Assembly: GCA_964349355.1 (NCBI GenBank) | Contig: CAYGFZ010000021.1 | Location: 1 to 31,703 of the forward strand | Direction of reading: 5' to 3' | DNA from: JAUVXE01 sp964349355 | Lineage (GTDB): Bacteria; Actinomycetota; Coriobacteriia; Anaerosomatales; SLCP01 | DNA: 31,703 bases | In this document: positions 8,565 through 15,736 of the stretch, in pieces | Layout of the letters: each line of letters opens with the position of its first letter | Numbering within the stretch: position 1 is the stretch's first letter | The notes under the pieces: generated by a model | Databases searched by the model: none | Told to the model about the DNA's origin: nothing | The model's input: only the letters and a program-made list of their open reading frames with translations | Program-made: the position numbers and the translations under genes

Positions 8565-9617
8565 CGTCTCCTCATCGACGACGGCGCGATCGAACTTGTG
8601 GTGACCGGTACCGAGCACGGCGCCGTGCACACACGTGTGGAGGCCGGCGGGCCGATATCGAGCCGGAAGGGCATCAATGCCCCCGGGGCGACGCTGGGCC
8701 TCGATGCGGTCACGGAACGGGATCGCGAGGTGCTCGCGTGGGGGCTGGAAGTGGGCGTCGACCTTGTGGCGCAGTCGTTCGTGCGCTCGGCCGCCGATGT
8801 CAGGCATCTACGGGAACTCATGTCCGGCCGAGACGTGCCGATCGTTGCCAAGATCGAGAGGCACGAAGCTGTCGCAGACATCGTCGGCATCGTCGCCGAG
8901 TCCGATGTCGTGATGGTCGCGCGTGGCGACCTCGGTGTAGAGACCTCCCCCGAGGAGGTGCCGGTCCTGCAACGCCGGGTGATCTCGGTCTGTCGCGACC
9001 AGGGCGTCCCGGTGATCGTCGCCACCCAGATGCTCGAATCGATGACGTCGACCACCCGGCCGACCCGTGCCGAAGCGTCCGACGTGGCGAACGCGATCTT
9101 CGACGAGGTCGATGCGGTGATGCTCTCCGCCGAGACCGCGGTCGGCTCGTTTCCGTTGCGCTCCGTCCAGACCATGGCGCGGATCGCCACACATGCCGAG
9201 AGTTCACTCGATGCCGAGAGGCCCCCGCTTCGTTCTGCGGGCGACACCGATGATGTGACCGCGGCGGTGAGTGCAGCCGTCTGTGAGCTTGCGGGCGATC
9301 TCGATCTGGCCGCGATCGTCACGGCGACCCAGTCGGGCGCCACAGCGCGCGCGGTGGCACGGCACCGTCCACGGGCACCGATCGTAGCCGCGACCCCCTC
9401 CCCGGAAGTCGTTCGCCGACTCCAGGTCGTGTGGGGCGTCCACCCGCTTTTAGTCCCGCTCGCCGATGACACGGATCTCATGCTCGACAGCGTGCTTGCG
9501 GCGGTGAGGGACGCGGGACTCGCACCCGGCGGCGCACGCGTCGCAATCACCGCCGGGATCGCATCGCGGGTACCCGGGGCGACAGACTTCGTTCTCGTGC
9601 GGGGAATCCCTGTGTAG
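8565..9617 (+). CDS. pyk: Pyruvate kinase (partial, N-terminus in gap)
   Basis: Pyruvate kinase transfers phosphate from PEP to ADP, giving pyruvate and ATP. The readable part starts in frame at 8565 with RLLIDDGAIELVV, equivalent to the beta-barrel B domain. It continues with GVDLVAQSFVRSAADV, the active-site signature IVAKIERHEAV (catalytic Lys), the metal-site VARGDLGVE, and ATQMLESMTSTTRPTRAE. The C-terminal allosteric domain ends FVLVRGIPV. The 350 residues present plus about 125 missing give the usual 470-480, with no PEP-utiliser C-terminal extension. A GTG at 8598 is open but lies mid-domain and is not a real start. The gene follows eno and the methyltransferase-like gene on the same strand. 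Confidence 0.96.
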   Translation, partial: RLLIDDGAIELVVTGTEHGAVHTRVEAGGPISSRKGINAPGATLGLDAVTERDREVLAWGLEVGVDLVAQSFVRSAADVRHLRELMSGRDVPIVAKIERHEAVADIVGIVAESDVVMVARGDLGVETSPEEVPVLQRRVISVCRDQGVPVIVATQMLESMTSTTRPTRAEASDVANAIFDEVDAVMLSAETAVGSFPLRSVQTMARIATHAESSLDAERPPLRSAGDTDDVTAAVSAAVCELAGDLDLAAIVTATQSGATARAVARHRPRAPIVAATPSPEVVRRLQVVWGVHPLLVPLADDTDLMLDSVLAAVRDAGLAPGGARVAITAGIASRVPGATDFVLVRGIPV

Positions 9618-9630
9618 GGCGGCAACAGGT

Positions 9631-9649
9631 GTCGAGACAGAGTCTCGAC
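9631..9649 (+). terminator. Hairpin after pyk, possible terminator
   Basis: GTCGAGAC (9631-9638) and GTCTCGAC (9642-9649) form a perfect 8-bp stem with an AGA loop, 13 nt after the pyk stop. There is no T-tract, so termination is uncertain. It is followed by CTCGAC direct repeats. Confidence 0.4.
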
Positions 9650-9687
9650 CTCGACCTCGAGTTGAGATGATACACCCGGTCTACCTG

Positions 9688-9696
9688 TGCTACCAT
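9688..9696 (+). promoter_or_regulatory. Candidate extended -10 promoter for ftsB/divIC
   Basis: TGC-TACCAT (TGnTAnnnT, 9688-9696) is an extended -10 element about 64 nt upstream of the ATG at 9760. No good -35 lies at 17 nt; TTGAGA at 9662 is too far. With the hairpin upstream, this suggests a new transcription unit for ftsB and ppx. Confidence 0.35.
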
Positions 9697-9759
9697 GGTC
9701 GTGGTGCGTTGCACCGGGCACAATCACAGACGCTGGCCTTCTCACAGGACTCATTGAAG

Positions 9760-10314
9760 ATGGCATCGAGAAACTCGACGCGGCAAGGGGCTTCAGCGAA
9801 CGCACGACGAACCGCCTCGCGGTTACGCCGTGGTTCGGCCACTCCCACGCGAACAAAGCCTCCGCGCCGTACCGCTTCCACCCGTACGCGCACCCCCAAG
9901 AGGGGCACGGCTACCAAGCGTTCGAAAGCGACACCTGCCGCCCGGTCGTCGCGGCCTGCCGCGTGGCGCACATCCCTGATCGTCCTCGGGGCACTTCTGC
10001 TCGTTGCGTGGGCCTTTTACCCGGCTCTCCGGATCCAGTATCAAGAGAGCAGAGAGCGTGCCCGTCTCGAGGTGGAGCTCGAAAGCCTTAAAGAGCGAAA
10101 CGAGACCCTGAGTGCCCAGGTGGAGCGGCTAAAAACCCCCGAGGGTGTCGAAGAGATCGCGAGGGAGAACCTCGGCATGGTCAAGCAGGGTGAGAACCTC
10201 TATGTCGTTCTCGACCCGGAGACTACCTCGAGTGCGGGGCCGGTCGCCGATGGCGGAGAGGGTTCCGGCACCATCTGGGTCGAGCTGCTCGATCTGGTCT
10301 TCGGCGCACGATGA
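9760..10314 (+). CDS. FtsB/DivIC-type septum formation initiator
   Basis: This is a bitopic divisome protein of the FtsB/DivIC family, which bridges FtsQ and FtsL at the septum. The N-terminal 65-70 residues are very rich in Arg, Thr and Ser with no hydrophobic stretch, a basic cytoplasmic tail as in actinobacterial FtsB. A single membrane segment follows (SLIVLGALLLVAWAFYPAL, about residues 71-89). Next is a coiled coil (about 95-130; LEVELESLKERNETLSAQVERL) and the family motif KTPEGVEEIARENLGMVKQGE. ATG 9760 was taken because upstream codons are not FtsB-like; only weak Shine-Dalgarno matches (CAGGAC) are seen. The stop overlaps the DUF501-Ppx start (ATGA). The position between eno and DUF501 matches Rv1024. 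Confidence 0.88.
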   Translation: MASRNSTRQGASANARRTASRLRRGSATPTRTKPPRRTASTRTRTPKRGTATKRSKATPAARSSRPAAWRTSLIVLGALLLVAWAFYPALRIQYQESRERARLEVELESLKERNETLSAQVERLKTPEGVEEIARENLGMVKQGENLYVVLDPETTSSAGPVADGGEGSGTIWVELLDLVFGAR

Positions 10315-11825
10315 GCGAACGTCCCGGTCCCGACCGCGCTGTGCCTTCCCCGCAGGATCGCGTGGTCGTGGAGGCGCAGGTAGGGCGCACCGTGCGGGGT
10401 GCGTGGCGCGTAGCTACCCGCTGCCGGTATGGCCACCCACAGGCGATCGTCACGCCGCCGCTACTCGATGACGGCACTCCGTTCCCGACCCTGTTCTGGC
10501 TTACCTGCCCGTTCCTTGTCGAGAAGACAGGCGCGATAGAGTCGGTTGGCGAGGTCGCCGAGTGGGCAGCGCGGCTTGCAAACGATGAGGTTCTTGCCGC
10601 ACGGATGCTGGTCGCCGATGCGCACTACCGCGTGCTGAGGGCGGCCGAGGCCCCACCGGGTTGCGACCCGTGCGGTGACGCAGGGATCGCCGGACAGGCC
10701 GACCCGCTCGCTACGAAGTGTCTACACGCGCACGTCGCGTGTCTCCTCGGCGGGATTGAAGACCCGGCAGGTGAGTCGGTCATCGCCCGTTTCGGGTGTG
10801 AGTGTGATGACGCTCGATGTGACGCGCTCACATGCCTTCAGCGAGGAGCGTCCGTGAACGCGCGCGCTGGCGCTCACGCCTCAAGGGTCGCGGCGATAGA
10901 CATCGGTACGGTCACCACCCGGTTGCTGATCGCCGAGGTCTCCCCGGCCGGCGTGGAGGAGGTCCGCCGGTGCACCGATATCACGCACCTTGGCGAGGAC
11001 CTGGCTGAGACAGGTGCGCTCTTGCCGTCAGCGATGCAGCGCGTCGAGGCGGTGATCGCCCGGTATGCGTCCGAGATAGCCATCCACGGGGTCGAGACTG
11101 TCCGCACTGTTGCCACGTCGGCTTCGCGCGATGCCTCCAACGCGCAGGAGTTCGTGGCCATGCTTGCCCGGCATGGTGTCGTGCCTGAAATCGTTTCCGG
11201 GGACGCGGAGGCCAGGCTCGCCTTCGCGGGCGCTGCCTGGGGCCGCGAAGGCCGCGACATCCTGGTGAACGATATCGGCGGGGGCTCGACCGAGATCGTA
11301 TTCGGTGCCGCGGGCGGAGACGATGTGGAAGTCGAGTTCGCGCGCTCGGTCGACGTCGGCTCGAGGCGGGTCGCGGAGCGTTTCCTGAGATCGGACCCGC
11401 CCACCCCCCTCGAGCTCGATGAAGCCAGACGATGGATTGCCGATCAATTCGCACCGGTCATCGGCGAGCTCCCCGCCCGCCCGCGCCTTTCGGTCGCGTT
11501 GGCCGGCACCGCCACCACCCTGTCCGCGATCGATCAGGGACTCGGCGTCTACGATCCGTCGAAGATCCACGACGCGGTACTCGGCCTGAAGCGCATCCGC
11601 GAGCTGACCGGGATGCTTGCGGGACTCCCGCTCCGGCGTCGGGCGACAGAGGTGGCGGGGCTTGATTCCGGGCGGGCTCCCGTGATCGTCGCGGGAGGCC
11701 TTATCCTCGGCGGATTGCTCGATCTGTTGAGCATGGATTCGACGGTCGTGAGCGAGCACGACATACTATACGGGATCGTGCTCGACCTCGCGTCGCATCC
11801 GAACGGGAAGGCGGGGCTCGAGTGA
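10311..11825 (+). CDS. ppx: DUF501 - Ppx/GppA phosphatase fusion (exopolyphosphatase/pppGpp hydrolase)
   Basis: One uninterrupted frame joins two proteins that are separate neighbours in most actinobacteria. Residues about 20-175 are DUF501, with PFPTLFWLTCPFLV and a Cys-rich segment (PPGCDPCGD, ATKCLHAHVACLLGG). Residues about 190-495 are an ASKHA-fold Ppx/GppA. These show AAIDIGTVTTRLLIAEV (phosphate-1), TSASRDASN, ILVNDIGGGSTEIVFG (phosphate-2), and ALAGTATTLSAI. Ppx/GppA enzymes hydrolyse polyphosphate or pppGpp; which one applies here cannot be told. DUF501 has no assigned role. Within the frame, GAGGAG at 10843-10848 precedes GTG 10854 by 5 nt, exactly at the domain junction. A free Ppx may therefore also be made. 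tRNA-Leu starts three bases after the stop. Confidence 0.9.
   Translation: MSERPGPDRAVPSPQDRVVVEAQVGRTVRGAWRVATRCRYGHPQAIVTPPLLDDGTPFPTLFWLTCPFLVEKTGAIESVGEVAEWAARLANDEVLAARMLVADAHYRVLRAAEAPPGCDPCGDAGIAGQADPLATKCLHAHVACLLGGIEDPAGESVIARFGCECDDARCDALTCLQRGASVNARAGAHASRVAAIDIGTVTTRLLIAEVSPAGVEEVRRCTDITHLGEDLAETGALLPSAMQRVEAVIARYASEIAIHGVETVRTVATSASRDASNAQEFVAMLARHGVVPEIVSGDAEARLAFAGAAWGREGRDILVNDIGGGSTEIVFGAAGGDDVEVEFARSVDVGSRRVAERFLRSDPPTPLELDEARRWIADQFAPVIGELPARPRLSVALAGTATTLSAIDQGLGVYDPSKIHDAVLGLKRIRELTGMLAGLPLRRRATEVAGLDSGRAPVIVAGGLILGGLLDLLSMDSTVVSEHDILYGIVLDLASHPNGKAGLE
10843..10856 (+). promoter_or_regulatory. Internal ribosome binding site and GTG at the DUF501/Ppx junction
   Basis: GAGGAG (10843-10848), 5 nt, then GTG (10854-10856) in the same frame as the fusion and about 12 residues before the first Ppx strand. 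It looks like the fossil or still active start of a separate ppx gene. Confidence 0.5.
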
Positions 11826-11828
11826 TGG

Positions 11829-11915
11829 GGCGGTGTATCCGAATTGGTACAGGAGGGGGCCTTAAAAGCCTCTGGCCTCAGGGCCGTGTGGGTTCGAATC
11901 CCACCACCGCTACCA
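11829..11915 (+). tRNA. tRNA-Leu (anticodon UAA)
   Basis: An 87-nt tRNA with encoded CCA. The acceptor GGCGGTG pairs with CACCGCT (first pair G-U). The anticodon stem is GGGGC/GCCTC around loop CTTAAAA, giving anticodon TAA. There is a long class II variable arm, a T arm GTGGG-TTCGAAT-CCCAC, and discriminator A. The long variable arm and the anticodon fit leucine. It begins 3 nt after the Ppx stop and is probably processed from that transcript, since no promoter is seen immediately upstream. Confidence 0.95.
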
Positions 11916-11950
11916 GACGACCGGAGCGCCCGGGCGGGAACAGGGGAGTT

Positions 11951-11979
11951 TTGTCCTGCCGATCCGGGCTTGCGATACT
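11951..11979 (+). promoter_or_regulatory. Candidate promoter for the corrinoid-protein operon
   Basis: TTGTCC (11951-11956), 17 nt, GATACT (11974-11979), preceded by TGC as an extended -10. It lies about 65 nt upstream of the GTG at 12045, after the tRNA. The same TGC-GATACT element recurs before the EAL gene (15710-15718). Confidence 0.5.
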
Positions 11980-12044
11980 TGGGCGTGAGCGTGACGATGG
12001 ACGAATGGGCGCCGAGTGCACAGCGAGAGAGGGGGGCGTGAAGA

Positions 12045-12707
12045 GTGGCCGATGATGCGGCAGCACGCCTCTATCAGGCGTTCGTCAGCCAGGACCCGGC
12101 GGCGGCTATCACGGTGATCGAGCAGGCGCGCGGCGGCGGGATGAGCCAGGGTGCGCTCTTCGACTCGCTCTTCGCACCAGCGATGGCCATGCTGGGCGGT
12201 GCGTGGTCCAGTGGCGCGATCGACGAGTACACCTTTACCCAGGCGGCCGTCGTCGCCGAGCAGATCACCTCTTTCGCCACCCCCCCGGCGACCGCCCGGG
12301 ATACCGGCATCACGGTGCTCATCGGCTCGATGCACCGCGACCACCACAGCATCGACAAGGACATCGTGGCGGCTACTTTGAAGGAGGCCGGCCATCGTGT
12401 GGTCGACCTGGGTGTCGACGTGCGGCCCGCGGAGTTCCTTGAGCGCGCCGAGGAGACCGGAGCCCGCATCGTGATCGTCTCCGCACAGCTGATGTCGACC
12501 GCTCGCGCCGTCGTGCGCGTCCGTGAGATGTTCGCCGCCGCGGGGCGCGATGACATGCTCCTTCTCGTCTCCGGGGGACCGTTCACTGCTGATCCCGCAC
12601 TGGCCCGCGAGGTCGGGGCGAACGGCGTGGTCCGCGGTGCGGAGAGCGCGCTTAAGCTCATCGGGCGCATCGCCCGTGACCTCCTCGGCCGAGGTGAGAC
12701 ACAATGA
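12045..12707 (+). CDS. Cobalamin (B12)-binding protein, stand-alone sensor/corrinoid type
   Basis: The 220-aa protein has a helical cap (about 1-85) followed by a Rossmann-like B12-binding domain (about 88-215), as in methyltransferase corrinoid proteins and CarH/LitR sensors. The lower axial ligand motif DxHxxG appears as DHHSID (within GSMHRDHHSIDKDIVAATL). The His is kept but the final Gly is Asp. Further matches are GHRVVDLGVDVRPAEFLERAEE, IVSAQLMST and LLLVSGGPFTAD. The cap has GGAWSSGAIDEYTFTQAAVVAEQI, in place of the W...EH motif used to contact adenosylcobalamin in CarH. GTG 12045 follows a GGGGGG run. The stop overlaps the TPR gene start (ATGA). No methyltransferase partner or HTH domain is present. 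I infer a sensory or scaffold role rather than one in catabolism. Confidence 0.82.
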   Translation: MADDAAARLYQAFVSQDPAAAITVIEQARGGGMSQGALFDSLFAPAMAMLGGAWSSGAIDEYTFTQAAVVAEQITSFATPPATARDTGITVLIGSMHRDHHSIDKDIVAATLKEAGHRVVDLGVDVRPAEFLERAEETGARIVIVSAQLMSTARAVVRVREMFAAAGRDDMLLLVSGGPFTADPALAREVGANGVVRGAESALKLIGRIARDLLGRGETQ

Positions 12708-13866
12708 AAGGGCGCTCCCAACAGGTGCTTCTCGCCGAGGGTCTCACACGGCAGGGGCACGTCGCTCCGGCGGTCGCTGCATGCTACCAGGCGCTCCGTG
12801 TCGATGATTCGGACCCGTTCGTGCACTGCCTGCTCGCCGACCTGATGCTGTCCGGAGACTTCTATGACGAGGCGATAGCTGCGGCGAGCCGCGCGATCGA
12901 ACTCGATCCACAGTGCGCTCCCGCCTACCTCGCACTCGGCCTCGCATACGACCGGCGCGGAGGCATGTGGGACCAGTCGATCCTCGTCTGGCACGAGCTC
13001 GCAGAGGTCGTACCGGATCTCGTGATCGCCCACGTGCAGCTCGGCGAGGCGCTTGCGGCAGCCGCGTTCGAGGAGGAGGCCATCGACGCATGGCGCCGGG
13101 CCCTCGAGCTCGATCCGACCGAGGCGCGTGCGATGTACAACCTCGCGGTGGCCGCTCTCAAGCGCGAGGGCATCGCGACCGCTCTGCCTGGCTTTCGCAA
13201 GGCCGGAGAACTCGATCCGAGTCAGGACGACCTGTTCTTCTCACTCGCGGGAGTCTTCGACGACGGCCAGGAAGCGCCCGACCCCGCCGAGGTCGCTCCG
13301 GATCGCGACAGCCGGATCGCGGCGGCGCATGGACTCGCGTTCGAGGAGGATTTCTTCGCGGCGGCAGATCTGATCCGGCTGATACTCGACGAGGATTCCG
13401 ACGATGCCGAGACGCTCGGCCTCGCAGCGTATCTCTACCTTAAGCAGGAGGCGGTCAACGAAGCCATGGCGTGCGCGCTGCGCGCTCTGACTATCTCGAC
13501 CCGCACACCGACCGCCGTGTACTGCCTTGGCGTAGCGTTTGCGAAGCGCCCAGGTCTGGTGCGGCATGCTGCGCGGGTGTTCTCGGCTCTTGCAAAGGCT
13601 GTCGCCGATGAACCGATCCCACACGTGCTGCTTGCCGAGTCTCTGATCGCACTTCAACGATTCAGCGCGGCTAGGGAGTCATACCGCACTGCGGTACTTC
13701 TCGACCCGACGTGCGTGAGGGCTCGCTTCGGTCTGGCAGCGGTGCTTTTGGCCGAAGGACGCCATGCCGAGGCAGACTGGGAGATCCGGAGAGCCGCGTA
13801 TCACGACACCAGACGCCAGGGGCTGTTTCGGGCCCTCTACGATGAGTATGTAGAGGGGAGGTCGTA
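12704..13866 (+). CDS. Tetratricopeptide-repeat protein (3' end lost in gap)
   Basis: A soluble protein built from TPR helices that mediate protein-protein contact. Consecutive repeats include FYDEAIAAASRAIELDPQ, FEEEAIDAWRRALELDPT, ALPGFRKAGELDPS and SAARESYRTAVLLDPT, with at least eight units over 387 readable residues. No signal peptide is seen. The frame is open to the scaffold gap at 13867. The last codon is TAN, so it could already be a stop. AGGGGAGG at 13854-13861 looks like the ribosome site of the next gene. I therefore treat this as a separate gene from the glycosidase-like sequence beyond the gap, although a fusion cannot be excluded. It is coupled to the corrinoid protein by a 4-nt overlap. 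Confidence 0.85.
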
Positions 13867-13966
13867 NNNNNNNNNNNNNNNNNNNNNNNNNNNNNNNNNN
13901 NNNNNNNNNNNNNNNNNNNNNNNNNNNNNNNNNNNNNNNNNNNNNNNNNNNNNNNNNNNNNNNNNN
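13867..13966. other. Scaffold gap (100 N) between TPR and glycosidase-like genes
   Basis: Exactly 100 N of nominal length. The left edge carries an AGGGGAGG ribosome-binding-like sequence ending 5 nt before the gap; the right edge is already inside a glycosidase barrel. A gene boundary is probably hidden here. Confidence 0.85.
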
Positions 13967-15679
13967 GCGCTGTTCCCTCTCGGCGTGAACTACTACCCGC
14001 TCGATGCCGAGACGCAGAGCTGGGACGACTGGTATTCAGGTGATATCGCTGGCGATTTCGCCGCGTTTGCTGAAGCCCGGCTGACGCTTGTTCGCATCTT
14101 CATCTCATGGAAGATGTTCGAGCCGCAGGTCGGTCAGTACTCCGATGTGGCCGAGGAGCGTTTGCAGGACATCGTCGAGGCGGCTCGGGCGCACAAGATG
14201 CAACTGATTGTGTCCCTCTTCGCCGACGACCGCCTCGCCGAGATGCTGGACGTCCCGTGGGGCAAGAAGCGTGACCCGCATACGGATACTTATCTCCTGC
14301 AACGCCAGGCCGCCCTCGTGCAACGGATAGTGAACCGCTACCGGGCGGAGCCGACCGTCTTTGCGTGGGACCTGGCGAACGAGTCGTTCTGCACGGGTTT
14401 TGAGTCTGCCGAAGCGCTGACGAGCTGGGCCTCGACCCTGCGAGAGGCGGTTCGCGAGGCCGACCCGACACGACCGGTGATGCTCTCGGTCGACCCCGAG
14501 ACACTCTTCCGCCACTCGGGCGTTGACGCGCGCGGGGCACTCGAGCCTTCCGAGATCGGCGTCAGCCATGTGACTGCCGCATACCGCGCATATGCAGCCG
14601 AGGGCCCACTCACCTCCGGCCCCTCGACCTACCTCGACTCCTTCCTGTTGCGCTGTAGTGCGCGCGGCGTTCCGCTCCTCCTGGACGATGTCGGCGTTCA
14701 CTCGCTCGATCACTCCCACGCCGAGGAGTCTGTCGCGGTCAGGACCGCGATGTACTCGGGACTGATGAACCGGGCTGCCGGCGTGATACTGCGCCGCTGG
14801 CGCGATCTGGATGCCGAGAGACGCGAACCGTACTTCCGCGATCCCCTCGAGGTGCTCGTGGGGGTTCGCGACGTCGACGGCGAACCCAAGCCGATGATGT
14901 CCGAGGTCGCGGCATTTGCCCGCGTCGCGGCGCGGATCGATCTGCGCCGCTTCGCCCTGGCGCAGGAGCGCACTGCGGTGATGGTGCCGGCGGAGCGCTT
15001 CGCGCCTCTGCCGAACCTCGCCTCGCTCTACGATCCGCGCGCGTGTCTCGAGGCGTACATCTCGGCGAAGGAGGCTCATCTTCCGGTCGCGGTGGTGCGT
15101 GAGGACGACTCCTACGACGCATTCTCGGTCATCATCGTGCCTTCGGCCTTCGCGCTTTTGGAGGCGACGTGGGAGAGACTCGGCGCATGGGTCCAGGGGG
15201 GAGGCTCGCTCATATTCTCCTACGGGGGAGGNNNNNNNNNNNNNNNNNNNNNNNNNNNNNNNNNNNNNNNNNNNNNNNNNNNNNNNNNNNNNNNNNNNNN
15301 NNNNNNNNNNNNNNNNNNNNNNNNNNNNNNNCCGCTCGAGCGGGCGCTTGCACAGGATGACCCGTGGGCCTCGCCGCGTCCGGTCAAGGAGTTCCTGCGC
15401 ATAGTCTACGGTGCCGTCGCAGGCGCAGCAGGATGCGGGGCACCGGTCGGGTGCGACACTCCCGCTGTCGAAGTATCCTTGTTCGCGGGTGAAGGTGAGG
15501 ATATCGTCGTGTTGCTCAACCATGGGACTGACGAGTTGACCGCCGGGCTGCGTTTCGACCGGACCGTCGCGACGATCGCGGACGTGAGAGGCGGTCAGCC
15601 GGCGGCGGTCGGCGCGCGGTCGATCGGCGTGCCACTGCAGCCTAACGGTGCAGCGGCATTGAGGCTCACGTACGGATAG
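13967..15679 (+). CDS. GH5/GH42-like glycoside hydrolase-fold protein (partial, two gaps)
   Basis: A TIM-barrel glycosidase-like protein whose N-terminus lies in the preceding gap. It begins ALFPLGVNYYPLDAETQSWDDW. The strand-3 region TLVRIFISWKMFEPQVGQYSD follows, then VFAWDLANES, whose NE matches the acid/base Glu of clan GH-A. Where family members have the nucleophile Glu (EEFG or TEFG), this protein reads LLLDDVGVHS, so the nucleophile may be Asp or absent. From about 15000 a GATase-like domain as in GH42 trimerisation domains appears (SVIIVPSAFALLE, GAWVQGGGSLIFSYGGG). A second 100-N gap (15232-15331) cuts it. The C-terminus reads as a small beta domain (VVLLNHGTDE). No signal peptide can be assessed. 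The substrate is unknown; an exopolysaccharide role is only an inference from the neighbouring EAL gene. Confidence 0.75.
   Translation, partial: ALFPLGVNYYPLDAETQSWDDWYSGDIAGDFAAFAEARLTLVRIFISWKMFEPQVGQYSDVAEERLQDIVEAARAHKMQLIVSLFADDRLAEMLDVPWGKKRDPHTDTYLLQRQAALVQRIVNRYRAEPTVFAWDLANESFCTGFESAEALTSWASTLREAVREADPTRPVMLSVDPETLFRHSGVDARGALEPSEIGVSHVTAAYRAYAAEGPLTSGPSTYLDSFLLRCSARGVPLLLDDVGVHSLDHSHAEESVAVRTAMYSGLMNRAAGVILRRWRDLDAERREPYFRDPLEVLVGVRDVDGEPKPMMSEVAAFARVAARIDLRRFALAQERTAVMVPAERFAPLPNLASLYDPRACLEAYISAKEAHLPVAVVREDDSYDAFSVIIVPSAFALLEATWERLGAWVQGGGSLIFSYGGXXXXXXXXXXXXXXXXXXXXXXXXXXXXXXXXXXPLERALAQDDPWASPRPVKEFLRIVYGAVAGAAGCGAPVGCDTPAVEVSLFAGEGEDIVVLLNHGTDELTAGLRFDRTVATIADVRGGQPAAVGARSIGVPLQPNGAAALRLTYG
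15232..15331. other. Scaffold gap (100 N) inside the glycosidase-like gene
   Basis: Exactly 100 N within the GATase-like domain. The real length is unknown and the frame agreement across it may be accidental. Confidence 0.9.
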
Positions 15680-15709
15680 GGTATCTGCCGACAAAGAGTG
15701 TAGGCCGTG

Positions 15710-15718
15710 TGCGATACT
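15710..15718 (+). promoter_or_regulatory. Candidate extended -10 promoter for the EAL gene
   Basis: TGC-GATACT (15710-15718) repeats the element at 11971-11979. Transcription would start near 15725, just before GGAG (15729-15732) and ATG 15737. This argues against the in-frame GTG at 15707 as the start. TTGAGG-N17-TATCTG (15659-15687) is an alternative promoter. Confidence 0.4.
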
Positions 15719-15736
15719 CGCATCGATCGGAGACAT

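Noticed and set aside
7997..9856. Minus-strand open frame of over 600 codons across pyk
   Set aside because: It is antisense to pyruvate kinase and the methyltransferase-like gene, spans an N gap, and has Ser/Thr/Arg-rich composition typical of high-GC shadow frames.
11829..11915. tRNA-Leu as an integration site of a mobile element
   Set aside because: No integrase, no repeated tRNA 3' end and no phage or plasmid genes are seen downstream.
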